Below are positions 22,115 to 30,641 of a stretch of 30,890 nt of DNA, one piece after another (position 1 is the stretch's first letter; the number at the start of each line of letters is the position of its first letter). The translations under genes and the position numbers were made by a program. Under the pieces are notes generated by a model. That model did no database searches, had not been told where the DNA came from, and saw nothing but the letters and a program-made list of their open reading frames with translations. The DNA lies in NCBI GenBank assembly GCA_034101475.1, contig JAXEJQ010000086.1, positions 1 through 30,890 on the forward strand, in the 5' to 3' direction. This DNA is from Limivivens sp034101475. Lineage in GTDB: Bacteria > Bacillota > Clostridia > Lachnospirales > Lachnospiraceae.

Positions 22115-25100
22115 ATGAAAAAAAGAGCTACTGCGCCGGTTTTCCTGGCGGCGGGAATACTGGCAATGATGCTGAATCTGCCTGTGCTGGCAGAGGATGA
22201 GTCTGTTTGGAACTTTGACACAACGAATTATTCTCTGAACGGCTACAGCGGTGCAGGCGGGGATGTGGTAATACCGGACACGATCCAGGGCTGTACGGTG
22301 GATGCGGTTGGCACAGGAGTGTTCAACGGGGCGGATAACATTACATCCATCACGTTTCCGGAAACAGTGAAACAGCTGGAGCAGGATGTGGGAAGCTGGT
22401 GCAGCTCCCTGACTCATGTAACACTGCCGGAGAGTCTGCTGATCATCGGCGGAGGCTGTTTTTCCAGTGATGAATCGCTGGAGGAGATTACCATTCCGTC
22501 CCAGGTATGTTATATCGGCATGAATGCCTTTGGATTCTGCAGCAATCTGAACACTGTTACCTTTGAAGGATCCTGCCCGGAATTTTTCGGGGACGCTTTT
22601 CAGTGGATGGCAGAAGATGCCGTGATCTATGTACCGGATGACCAGCTTGCGGAATATACGGAAGTGTTTTCCCAGATGATTGACGTGCCGGAGATTCAGC
22701 CCAGCGGGAAAAACGCAGTGCCCACAGAACCGGTTTATGACACGGAGAATCTGATTTTTGATGCGGCCACCGGAACGATTACCGGCTATAATGGCTATAT
22801 GACGCGTCTGGATATTCCGGCAATCATTGACGGAACCGCGGTTATCGCCATCGGGGACGGTGCTTTCCAGCAGCATCGTTATCTCTGTTACCTTACGCTG
22901 CCGGAGGGACTGGTTTCCATTGGAGCAGATGCCTTTGCGAATGCTGTGACCCTTCAGTATGTGAGCTTTCCTTCTACCCTGGAGTATATCGGTGACCGCG
23001 CTTTCAGCGGCTCTTACCGGGGCGGAAAGCTGAAGCTTTCCGAAGGCCTCCAGTCCATTGGCAGTGAAGCTTTCCTGTATACAACCATAAAAGGCGAGCT
23101 GGTGCTTCCGGAGGGACTGAAGAGCATCGGGGACGGCGCTTTCAGGAACAGCGTCTGGCTGGAAAGTCTCATCCTTCCTTCCACACTGGAAACCGTGGGG
23201 GCGGAGGCATTTGCCCGGAGCAGCATTTCCTATATTTATATGGATGGTGTGACACCGCCGCAGATTGATGCCTCTGCTTTTTCCGAATGTATAAATCTGG
23301 CGGATATTGACCTGAATACGAAATGTACAAAGCAGCAGATGCTGGATCTCCAGCAGATCGTGGATGACCTGGGACTTTCCTGCCGGGTATGGCGGAATCA
23401 GAATCCGGACGTTTCCTATTGTGAAAATGGAGAATATATCCAGAATCCCAATGATGCCTCTCAGGTCTTTCTGGCAGGCTACACCGGTGAAATGACACAT
23501 ATTCGTCCCTATGATGATGTTGCCTTGGAGGGAGAGAATTATTTGCCGGTTGTCGGTCTGGCAGACGGTGCGTTCAGAGGAAACCAGACGCTGGAATATT
23601 TTGCGGTTCCCTACAGTGATCAGTTTACCTATATTGGAAATGAGGCCTTCGCGGACAGTCGGATCCGGACGGTGGATCTGTTTGATTCTGTGACCACCAT
23701 CGGAGAAGGTGCTTTCCGCAACTGTACGGAGCTGGAGGAACTGACCATTCCGGAATCTGTGACGTCCATCGGGGCAGGAGCCTTTGAAGGATGCCAGGGA
23801 CTGAAAAAAGTGACGATTCTGTGCGATGCGTCGTTACTGCCGGAGAACGCTTTCTCAGGCTGTGCCAGCCTGACCGAAGCCGTCGTGACGAAAGGTGCGA
23901 TCCCGGCCGGCTGCTTTGCGGGGACGGCGCTTGCAGAAGTGACTCTGGGTGATCAGATTACTGCCATCGGAGATAATGCCTTTGCAGATACCCGGATCAG
24001 CAGTCTGGTGATTCCTGCCAATGCTCAGGCAAGCGCAGGAGCTCTTACAGGGATTTCTACGGATGGCATCCGCATCAGTGCCGATGCTTCGGATGAGCAG
24101 GTGGCGGCATGGAATGAGGTATTGGATATCCCGTGGTATGAGTGTCTTCTGCGGGTAGGCGAAGAGAGTGCCTTTGTGAAAATGCCTTTTGAAGCCACAC
24201 CGGAGGAAAACTTTGAATTTGATGCTACCACAGGTACGATTACGGCTTATACCGGCGATGAGGTGAATGTGGTGATTCCGCGCTCCATCGGTGGGGTTGA
24301 GGTGAAAGCCATTGGCTATAATGCCTTTGACTGTGCCCGTGATTATACGGATACGGAGACGGATACCAATCAGACAGAATGGCTGAAGCTGCGTTCCGTC
24401 GTGATTCCGGAGACTGTGACTTCCCTGGAAGACAGCGTCTTCAGTTACTGCCAGCAGCTGGAAACCGTGATTTGCTATGGTCCGCTGGAGAGCACCGCAC
24501 GGGGAACCTTCTTCCTTTGCCGCAGTCTGAAAAATGTCATTTATGTTAATGGCGTGCGCGTTTTGGATAATTATTTGTTCGACAGCTGTGAGGCACTGGA
24601 AACCGTATGGTACAAGGGACAGGCAGATCGGATCGGTGAGAGCTGCTTCGTCCGCAGCGGTCTGGAAACGCTGACGCTTCGTGCGAAAAAGATTGACACA
24701 GGTGCTTTCGCATTCTGTACGAATCTGAAAGAGGTTCATATTCGCGGTGATGTGGAGTCTGTTTCGCTGAATATTTTTAATAACTGTACTTCCCTTTCTG
24801 ATATCTGTTTTGAATTTACCAATGCAGAAGTCTTTGATGACGAAAACGGATTTTCCGGAGAGTGTTCCGGAAATCTGACGATGACCATTCCGGCCTCTGC
24901 AACAGAAGAGGATGTGAGTGCCTTTTACAAGATGTGGGGACCCGGATATTTCGGACCGCTTCAGGATCAGGCGCAGATCATCCGGGCAGACTGCGGAGTT
25001 CCCGATCCTGCCATGCCGGATATCGAAGAACTTCTGGCAGAATGCGCGGCGGCATCCGCAGATACTGCGGAAACGGAAGCTGTGGAGGAACCTGTGACGG

Positions 25101-25786
25101 AAGCTGTGGAAGAGACGGAGATGGAGGAGCTCCAACCGGTTCCGGTGGGCGAGGCAGGTGCTCCCTATGTCGGTACCTGGTACGGGACAAAGATGCTCCT
25201 GGATGGTGACGAATACGACATGGCAGAATTCGGTATGGAGATGATTCTGACTTTGAATGAGGACGGAACAGCTGTGCTTGCGGACAGTGATGAGGAAGAT
25301 TTCACTGTATGGGCGGTGGAAAACGGAATGGTGGTCCTTGATACGATCATCGGAATCCTGAACGAGGACGGTCAGCTCTGTCTGGAAGAGGAAGGTACAC
25401 AGCTGCTGTTTGTCCGTGACACGGAGGAAGCGGCAGCTCCGACAGAGGATCCGGAAACGGAAGCCGATGCTCTGACAGGATATCTGGAGCGGAAATTTGT
25501 CTGCAAAACTGCAGATGTCAGCGGCTATACCATGGACGCTTCAGCGCTGGGTGCAGAATATTCCGTGACGTTCCATGAAGACGGTTCCCTGGATTTTGTG
25601 ATGGCCGGCGCGGCAGTTCCGGGACTTTCCTGGACCGGAGGTACGGTGTCCACGGATGCAGGAGAAGCAAATGCGCTGGTGGTAATCTATTTCGATGGGA
25701 CAGCGCTGAATTTTGTGTGTACAGATGCCGGTCTGGATCTGGACTTCTTCGGTTCCATGCTGATGCATTTTGAACCGGAAGAGTGA
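22115..25786 (+). CDS. BspA-like leucine-rich-repeat secreted protein
   Basis: Very large exported protein (1223 residues) with a signal peptide (MKKRATAPVFLAAGILAMMLN, cleavage near residue 26). Most of residues 30-960 are LRR_5/BspA-type repeats of the form LTLPEGLVSIGADAF, arranged in about four modules, three of which open with a related segment of the type FDAATGTITGY (near residues 33, 215 and 701). An acidic Glu/Thr/Ala linker (about 968-1010) leads to two related C-terminal beta-rich domains (about 1017-1110 and 1125-1223) sharing a TLNEDGTA or TFHEDGSL strand; these look lipocalin-like. No LPXTG, transmembrane anchor or wall-binding repeat is seen, so it may be released or held by another protein. 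BspA-type proteins in other bacteria bind host matrix proteins or other cells. AGGAGGG precedes the ATG and a terminator follows directly. Confidence 0.88.
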   Translation: MKKRATAPVFLAAGILAMMLNLPVLAEDESVWNFDTTNYSLNGYSGAGGDVVIPDTIQGCTVDAVGTGVFNGADNITSITFPETVKQLEQDVGSWCSSLTHVTLPESLLIIGGGCFSSDESLEEITIPSQVCYIGMNAFGFCSNLNTVTFEGSCPEFFGDAFQWMAEDAVIYVPDDQLAEYTEVFSQMIDVPEIQPSGKNAVPTEPVYDTENLIFDAATGTITGYNGYMTRLDIPAIIDGTAVIAIGDGAFQQHRYLCYLTLPEGLVSIGADAFANAVTLQYVSFPSTLEYIGDRAFSGSYRGGKLKLSEGLQSIGSEAFLYTTIKGELVLPEGLKSIGDGAFRNSVWLESLILPSTLETVGAEAFARSSISYIYMDGVTPPQIDASAFSECINLADIDLNTKCTKQQMLDLQQIVDDLGLSCRVWRNQNPDVSYCENGEYIQNPNDASQVFLAGYTGEMTHIRPYDDVALEGENYLPVVGLADGAFRGNQTLEYFAVPYSDQFTYIGNEAFADSRIRTVDLFDSVTTIGEGAFRNCTELEELTIPESVTSIGAGAFEGCQGLKKVTILCDASLLPENAFSGCASLTEAVVTKGAIPAGCFAGTALAEVTLGDQITAIGDNAFADTRISSLVIPANAQASAGALTGISTDGIRISADASDEQVAAWNEVLDIPWYECLLRVGEESAFVKMPFEATPEENFEFDATTGTITAYTGDEVNVVIPRSIGGVEVKAIGYNAFDCARDYTDTETDTNQTEWLKLRSVVIPETVTSLEDSVFSYCQQLETVICYGPLESTARGTFFLCRSLKNVIYVNGVRVLDNYLFDSCEALETVWYKGQADRIGESCFVRSGLETLTLRAKKIDTGAFAFCTNLKEVHIRGDVESVSLNIFNNCTSLSDICFEFTNAEVFDDENGFSGECSGNLTMTIPASATEEDVSAFYKMWGPGYFGPLQDQAQIIRADCGVPDPAMPDIEELLAECAAASADTAETEAVEEPVTEAVEETEMEELQPVPVGEAGAPYVGTWYGTKMLLDGDEYDMAEFGMEMILTLNEDGTAVLADSDEEDFTVWAVENGMVVLDTIIGILNEDGQLCLEEEGTQLLFVRDTEEAAAPTEDPETEADALTGYLERKFVCKTADVSGYTMDASALGAEYSVTFHEDGSLDFVMAGAAVPGLSWTGGTVSTDAGEANALVVIYFDGTALNFVCTDAGLDLDFFGSMLMHFEPEE

Positions 25787-25801
25787 TTGAGTGTGTGGAT
25801 G

Positions 25802-25832
25802 GGGCTATGACTTAATGTCATAGCCCTTTTTT
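25802..25832 (+). terminator. Rho-independent terminator after the LRR gene
   Basis: GGGCTATGAC (25802-25811) and GTCATAGCCC (25817-25826) form a perfect 10-bp stem with loop TTAAT, followed by six T (25827-25832). It starts 15 bases after the stop codon and closes the four-gene unit. Confidence 0.95.
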
Positions 25833-26186
25833 GTTGCGCATCACGCAGGAATCCGGGGCGCCGCCGGACGCGGAGCAGCCGGTGCTCCGAAGGAGTCCCG
25901 GTCAGTGCGCAGCCGCTCGCCGCAGAGGGCAGAAGAACAGAGTTCCAGGGACGATAGCGAGGCTTCCGTCGCGAGGGCTGCGCTAGCTGCCGCCACCGAG
26001 CGTCTGTTTGAGCCGACGGCGGCGGGAGCGTTGTTTCAGTGAGAACGTGAGCTGCGTATGCAGCGGGAAGTGCCGGAGGCGAGTTTGCGCGAATGGCGGC
26101 AAACCAGCGCGCGGCCCGAGCAGGAAACGCAGCGTGTCCCGGAACCTGTCTTCTGGCCCTGCAGGCGACCTCCAAGGAACATTTCC
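25833..26186. other. GC-rich non-coding stretch with several hairpins, unidentified
   Basis: About 350 bases with no credible gene, clearly richer in GC than the neighbouring genes. Stems include TCCGG/CCGGA (25852-25868), GGAGCA/TGCTCC (25872-25888), GCCGCC/GGCGGC (25989-26023), GCTGC/GCAGC (26051-26064) and CAAGGAA/TTCCTTG (26173-26189). Predicted proteins in any frame are Arg/Ala/Pro-rich shadows without motifs. I do not see the landmarks of RNase P RNA, tmRNA, 6S RNA or a tRNA. The piece ACCGAGCG...TTTGAGC (25994-26013) recalls intergenic repeats I associate with Clostridia, from memory only. It could be a structured RNA, a decayed insertion or a dispersed repeat. Confidence 0.45.
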
Positions 26187-26220
26187 TTGACAAAGCTCCC
26201 TCCCTATATTACCCTATAAG
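26187..26220 (+). promoter_or_regulatory. Possible promoter of the helicase gene
   Basis: A perfect TTGACA (26187-26192) lies about 110 bases before the helicase start, but the box at 17-bp spacing is only TACCCT (26210-26215); better A/T boxes TATATT (26205) and TATAAG (26215) are wrongly spaced. TTGACA also overlaps the right arm of a hairpin. Confidence 0.3.
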
Positions 26221-26298
26221 GCACTGGACAGAGTTCAAGCCGGGATGGGGCTTTCAACCTCAGTTCCAGAGTAGAGAAACAGGATGGAGAGGTGAAAA

Positions 26299-29200
26299 AT
26301 GAACGAACAGAACAAGCAGAACGAACAGAACGAACAGAACGAACAGAAAAGCCTTCGCCCCATCCCGGGCCTGAGCCGGGAAGCCGAAGAAGAGCAGCTG
26401 GCAGAGATTATCGATGTGGCGCAGAAGAACCTGATCCGGACAGAGGGATACATCCGGAAATTATCGGAGGAGCTGTATGATCTGATGGAGACCTACGGGC
26501 CAAAGGATAAGGAGGCACTGGCTTTGCTGCACAACACACAGTCTCAGTTATTGGAGAACAGGCGCGATCTTGCGCGGTGCCAGAAGGCCAGAAAGAAGCC
26601 TTATTTCGGGAGAATTGATTTTCGGGATCCGCATCAGCCCCATGAGGAGTCCTACTATGTGGGAAGGGTGGGGATCGCCGGAGACGGGGCGGAGCCGCTG
26701 GTCATTGACTGGAGGGCGCCGGTAGCCTCGGTTTATTATGAAAATACCGCGGGATGCTGCCGGTATACGGTGGCTAAGGAAGGCACCTGTGAGATCGATC
26801 TGAAGCGGAAACGAACCTATGAAATTGCGGACGACCGGCTTGTTGATTTTTTTGACTCCGATGTGGTGGCAAACGATGAACTGCTGACGAAATATCTGGC
26901 AAAAAACAAAGAAGCGGTGCTGGGTGAAATCATTGCCACGATCCAGAAGGAGCAGAACGCCATTATCCGCAAATCGCCAAAAACCAATCTCATTGTTCAG
27001 GGAGTGGCAGGATCCGGAAAGACCACAGTAGCCATGCACCGCATTTCTTATATTCTGTACAATTATGAGGAAGAATTTCGCCCGGAGGATTTTTATATTA
27101 TCGGAAGCAACCGGATTCTGCTGAATTATATTACCAGCGTGCTGCCGGATCTGGATGTCTATGGAGTTTCTCAGATGACCATGGAGCAGCTTTTTGTACG
27201 TTTGCTTTATGAGGACTGGGATCCGAAAAAGTATCGGGTCTGTCCCATCGATAAGAAAAATCCCCATGCCTGTATGAAAGGAAGTTATGAGTGGTTTCAG
27301 GATCTGGAGAAGTTCTGTCGGGAATATGAAAGGGCGGCCATTCCGCCGGAGGAGATCCGACTGGAGAAAAACGGTGTTCTTCTGGTAAAGGAGTCTGTGA
27401 TCCGCAATTATCTGGAAAATCATCCGCAGATTTCCATGCAGGGCAAAATCAACATGCTCAATGAGATCGCTCTCGCAAAGCTGGAAAATGAATTGTCCGG
27501 AAAATACATTTCCTATACGCCGGAGGAGAAAAAAGAGCTCCGGCGCAGGCTGCACCAGCATTTCGGAAAGGATGTGTGGAAGGGTTCCATTTACGAGGTT
27601 TATCGGGAATTTCTTCACAGCCAGGAGAATAAGGGGAAGGCGGTGCCTTTTTTGGAGGACTGTTTTGATCTGTATGATCTGGCAGCGCTGGCGTATCTCT
27701 ATAAGCGAATAAAAGAAACGGACGGGATCCGGGAGGCCAGCCATGTGATTATCGATGAGGCCCAGGATTTCGGTATGATGGCCTACGGAGCACTGGCCTA
27801 CTGCCTTCGGGGCTGCACTTATACCATCATGGGAGATGTATCCCAGAATATCCATTTCGGATATGGATTAAACGACTGGGAGGAGCTCCGGGAGCTGATT
27901 CTCACCGGACCCTGTGACAGCTTCGGACTGCTGAAAAAAAGCTACCGGAATACGGTGGAAATTTCTGATTTTGCCACGGAAATTCTGCGGCATGGAAATT
28001 TTTCCATTTATCCGGTGGATCCCATCCGGAGGCATGGAAATGCGGTGAAAGTAACCGCGTGCCGGGATGAGGAAGCCATGCTTCAGGATGCGGCAAAGAC
28101 CATCGAAGGATGGCAGAAGGAAGGTCATGAGACCATTGCGGTGATCTGCCGGGATGAGACGGAGGCGGCCATGGTCACCGCCCGTCTGGGAGAAAGGCTG
28201 TCCCTTGCTGGCAGTGATCTGGAAACGACGGAGTTTCGGAGAGGGGTGATGGTTCTTCCGGTGGAATATACCAAGGGACTGGAATTTGATGCAGTTCTGC
28301 TTTACCATCCTTCCGCCGGACATTATCCGGCGGAGAATTCCCATGTCAAGCTCCTGTACGTGGCGGCTACCCGGGCTCTGCATGAGCTGGCAGTGGTGCA
28401 CCAGGGAGATCTGACGGATATGATCGGAAAGCCGGTACCTGAAGAAAAGAAACTGCAGTCTCTGGAAAAGGCAACCGGCCGGGAAATCAGAACGGACAGA
28501 AAGACAGAGAAGAGAGAAGAAACGGAGGGAGAGCAGGCACGGGAAAATGCCCGGAAGGGAGAACCGGACCGGGCTACGGGGGGTTCCATGGGTCCCAGAC
28601 CCCTTCGTAGGGAAAAACAGCAGCCTGCGCCTTTGAACCCGTCACCCTATCATTTTCGGGAGGTTGTGGACAGCAGCCGGCTGCGCCCCATGGGGCATGG
28701 CCGCATTGACAATTCCATCCGAATGGTAAAGAAGACGAAGAATTATCTGGATCTGATCAGCGGCTACGGGACTTTGCGGTTGACGCCGCTGGAGGAAGCG
28801 ATCCTTCGAATCCAGTTCCGGAGAAGCACAACGGCAGGATTTGAACCCGGCTTCTGGGAGTATCATCCGGAAAGTCCTGTTTCCTGGACGGCGAAGGAAG
28901 GGAGAGACCGGATCGAAGCGGCTACCGGAAAGCTCACGGTACGAATTGATAAGAAATCAGGAGCTCTGCAGTTTTTTGATAAAAAGGAGAAGCTGCTGCT
29001 GGCGGAAAAGGCGGCCCTGCCCAGGCAGGCAGAAACAGCCGGGAAGCCTCAGACCTGGGTCTATTTTGACTGGCCGAAAAATGAAAAGCTTTCCGCCAAA
29101 GGAATTCTGGCAGATGATCTGGAACGGATGAACCAGAAGGCCAGATATATCAGTTTTGGAGGAAAAAGAATGCGTATGCCTCTGCTGGTTTCAGAATACG

Positions 29201-29373
29201 GTTATGGGATCGCTGTCGCCGCAAAGGAAACGGTAATGTGCTGCAATCTTTCCATGTACGGTCCTTATCTGTATACCGAGGGTGATGGACAGATTGATTA
29301 CTATTTTCTCTATGGAGGAGACTATGGGAAGATACTGGAATTCTATTCGCGGGTTTTAAAATCGTGTCTGTGA
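26299..29373 (+). CDS. helD: HelD-type UvrD/Rep-family helicase with C-terminal GH31-N-like domain
   Basis: A 1024-residue protein. Residues about 20-715 match HelD, the ATP-driven factor that removes stalled RNA polymerase from DNA: an N-terminal coiled coil (30-100), a VIDWRAPVASVYYE block (135-148), Walker A GVAGSGKT (235-242), Walker B IDEAQDFG (485-492) and motif VI LLYVAATRAL (685-694). Bacillus HelD ends soon after this motif, at about 774 residues. Here a charged linker (about 716-800) leads to about 220 further residues (805-1024) that resemble the N-terminal beta-sandwich of glycoside hydrolase family 31: KLTVRIDKKSGALQFFDK, MPLLVSEYGYGIAVAA and a final IDYYFLYGGDYGKILEFYS. The GH31 catalytic barrel is absent. 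The frame is continuous, so this is a true fusion and not two genes. GGAGAGG precedes the ATG. The HelD call is strong; the GH31-N call is by pattern. Confidence 0.88.
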   Translation: MNEQNKQNEQNEQNEQKSLRPIPGLSREAEEEQLAEIIDVAQKNLIRTEGYIRKLSEELYDLMETYGPKDKEALALLHNTQSQLLENRRDLARCQKARKKPYFGRIDFRDPHQPHEESYYVGRVGIAGDGAEPLVIDWRAPVASVYYENTAGCCRYTVAKEGTCEIDLKRKRTYEIADDRLVDFFDSDVVANDELLTKYLAKNKEAVLGEIIATIQKEQNAIIRKSPKTNLIVQGVAGSGKTTVAMHRISYILYNYEEEFRPEDFYIIGSNRILLNYITSVLPDLDVYGVSQMTMEQLFVRLLYEDWDPKKYRVCPIDKKNPHACMKGSYEWFQDLEKFCREYERAAIPPEEIRLEKNGVLLVKESVIRNYLENHPQISMQGKINMLNEIALAKLENELSGKYISYTPEEKKELRRRLHQHFGKDVWKGSIYEVYREFLHSQENKGKAVPFLEDCFDLYDLAALAYLYKRIKETDGIREASHVIIDEAQDFGMMAYGALAYCLRGCTYTIMGDVSQNIHFGYGLNDWEELRELILTGPCDSFGLLKKSYRNTVEISDFATEILRHGNFSIYPVDPIRRHGNAVKVTACRDEEAMLQDAAKTIEGWQKEGHETIAVICRDETEAAMVTARLGERLSLAGSDLETTEFRRGVMVLPVEYTKGLEFDAVLLYHPSAGHYPAENSHVKLLYVAATRALHELAVVHQGDLTDMIGKPVPEEKKLQSLEKATGREIRTDRKTEKREETEGEQARENARKGEPDRATGGSMGPRPLRREKQQPAPLNPSPYHFREVVDSSRLRPMGHGRIDNSIRMVKKTKNYLDLISGYGTLRLTPLEEAILRIQFRRSTTAGFEPGFWEYHPESPVSWTAKEGRDRIEAATGKLTVRIDKKSGALQFFDKKEKLLLAEKAALPRQAETAGKPQTWVYFDWPKNEKLSAKGILADDLERMNQKARYISFGGKRMRMPLLVSEYGYGIAVAAKETVMCCNLSMYGPYLYTEGDGQIDYYFLYGGDYGKILEFYSRVLKSCL
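26302..26346 (+). repeat. Five 9-bp units encoding an Asn-Glu-Gln N-terminal tract
   Basis: AACGAACAG is repeated right after the helicase ATG; the second of five units reads AACAAGCAG. It gives a disordered NEQ tract before the helicase core. Such short perfect units can gain or lose copies in frame. Confidence 0.85.
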
Positions 29374-29482
29374 AGGCACGGAACAGACAGAAAGCAGTTT
29401 GATTCTCAGGACAGGTCCAAGTACAGGCGGGGAGACTGTCAGAACAGGGGTCAGCTGTAAGGAAAAGTGAATATGGAAAAGG

Positions 29483-29523
29483 AAAAGAAAACATCTCAGA
29501 AAAACGGGATGTTTTCTTTTTTT
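29483..29523 (+). terminator. Terminator after the helicase gene
   Basis: AAAAGAAAACATC (29483-29495) pairs perfectly with GATGTTTTCTTTT (29508-29520), a 13-bp stem with a 12-nt loop and further T to 29523. The first 109 bases after the helicase stop (29374-29482) hold nothing that I can identify. Confidence 0.8.
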
Positions 29524-29621
29524 AAAAAAAAATTTCTTTTTTAAAAAAAGATGTCTCTTTCTGCCAGATCAAAGCGAATAAAAAAAGAGACAAAAAAGTG
29601 AAATTGTTAAAGTTTCCTTTA
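29524..29621. other. AT-rich spacer with a second, minus-strand terminator-like dyad
   Basis: Runs of A and T dominate 29516-29550. TGTCTCTTT (29552-29560) and AAAGAGACA (29584-29592) form a perfect 9-bp dyad with a 23-nt loop; on the minus strand it is followed by a T-run, on the plus strand it is not. No minus-strand gene lies upstream to need a terminator, so it may insulate or bind protein. The rest of the 319-base gap (29374-29692) is non-coding. Confidence 0.5.
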
Positions 29622-29650
29622 TTGACAAAAACAATCAGAAAATGTAAAAG
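29622..29650 (+). promoter_or_regulatory. Promoter of the HTH-like gene
   Basis: A perfect TTGACA (29622-29627) and TAAAAG (29645-29650) are 17 bp apart, with AT-rich DNA upstream that could act as an UP element. The start codon at 29693 follows after about 40 bases. Confidence 0.6.
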
Positions 29651-29692
29651 AAAACTATTTATGTTTCGGATTTTCAGGGATGAGGTGAAAAA

Positions 29693-30610
29693 ATGGGAAA
29701 TCAGAGGGAGAGGGAGGAGATTCTTCGCCTGGCGCAGAAATGCCTTGACATGGGGACTGGCAAACGGCCTGAGGTGAAATGGCTGTCGGAGGTTTATGAT
29801 CGGTTTCGGCGGAAGCAGGGAATGCTGTCAAAAGCAGAGGCAGATCAGCTGCTCTGTGAGCGGATGGGCAGAACCTGTGGTTCTCTGAATGTTCGCTACT
29901 GGCGAACCGGAAAGCATCTTCCGGTGAATCGGGAGCAGTGTCTGGCTTTTGGAAGAGCACTGGAACTGACGGAACCGGAGATGAGGGTTCTGATACAGGA
30001 GTATTATGACCGGAGCGAAACCGTATATTCCGAAATACCGGGGGAAGAGGATCTGTTTTACTGGGAACGCCGGGAACGTATGGAGGATCTGCAGAGAGAG
30101 TATCTCACCAAGGTCAGACCGGAGCTGTTTTTCAGAAACAATTCTACCTGGGAGAGCCAGAAACGGAATTTCCGGCATCTGTATTATGTAGATGCCAGCA
30201 GATATACCATTGCCGGGGAACGCTGGGGATACGAGGACCGGTCAGTCAGCATGAATTATTACTCAGAGCTGAACAGAGTTCTCTGTCTTCAGGGTGAAAT
30301 TCCCAGAAAAACCATGATTCGGCATCTGATGATTCTGTGTGTTCCCTATCTGTCCATCCAACGCATGGACGAATATCTGAAGCTTTTCGGTTACCTGCCT
30401 CTCACAGAGGAGCATACCCAGGCAGGGGGAGAATATCTGGACTGGCTTTTGATCCGTGTGCTGGAGCTGTATGGAAAACGGTGCCGGGGAAAAGAGCCGG
30501 AAGAATGTACCCAGTGGCTTCAGTCCAGCTGCAGGCTTCTGGACCAGTTTTTTGCGGAACGGGGAGAACGCAGGCTTCGCTTTATGGATTTTAAGGCCTT
30601 GAAAAACTAA
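29693..30610 (+). CDS. Unknown protein with XRE-like helix-turn-helix region
   Basis: A 305-residue soluble protein, basic overall, without signal peptide or membrane helix. GAGGTG lies 6 nt before the ATG. Residues about 30-105 look like an XRE/Cro-type helix-turn-helix domain: a helix near LSKAEADQLLCERMG, a segment GSLNVRYWRTGKHLPV that could hold the recognition helix, then AFGRALELTEPEMRVLIQEYY. Residues 140-305 are largely helical, contain EYLKLFGYLPL (244-254) and show no enzyme motif. I do not recognise a named family. It stands alone between an AT-rich promoter and a multi-hairpin element. It could be a transcriptional regulator or an accessory-type gene; DNA binding is inference from the helix pattern only. 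Confidence 0.7.
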   Translation: MGNQREREEILRLAQKCLDMGTGKRPEVKWLSEVYDRFRRKQGMLSKAEADQLLCERMGRTCGSLNVRYWRTGKHLPVNREQCLAFGRALELTEPEMRVLIQEYYDRSETVYSEIPGEEDLFYWERRERMEDLQREYLTKVRPELFFRNNSTWESQKRNFRHLYYVDASRYTIAGERWGYEDRSVSMNYYSELNRVLCLQGEIPRKTMIRHLMILCVPYLSIQRMDEYLKLFGYLPLTEEHTQAGGEYLDWLLIRVLELYGKRCRGKEPEECTQWLQSSCRLLDQFFAERGERRLRFMDFKALKN

Positions 30611-30616
30611 ACGGAA

Positions 30617-30636
30617 ATGTCTGCTGATGCAGACAT
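30617..30636. other. Perfect hairpin after the HTH-like gene
   Basis: ATGTCTGC (30617-30624) and GCAGACAT (30629-30636) form an 8-bp stem with loop TGAT, 6 bases after the stop codon. No T-run follows on either strand. It may act as a transcript 3'-end stabiliser or belong to the adjacent hairpin element. Confidence 0.6.
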
Positions 30637-30641
30637 CACCA

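Noticed and set aside
21809..23500. Long minus-strand frame opposite the TPM and LRR genes
   Set aside because: No start signal or recognisable domain; explained by codon bias on the coding strand.
25833..26186. RNase P RNA or tmRNA in the GC-rich spacer
   Set aside because: The length would fit, but the conserved RNase P core and the tRNA-like end of tmRNA could not be found on either strand.
25687..26193. A 168-codon minus-strand frame over the GC-rich spacer
   Set aside because: It starts in the spacer, crosses the terminator and ends within the LRR gene, is Arg/Ala/Pro-rich and has no motif.
26548..27855. Minus-strand frame opposite the HelD gene
   Set aside because: No ribosome site or motif and fully covered by a helicase with intact motifs.
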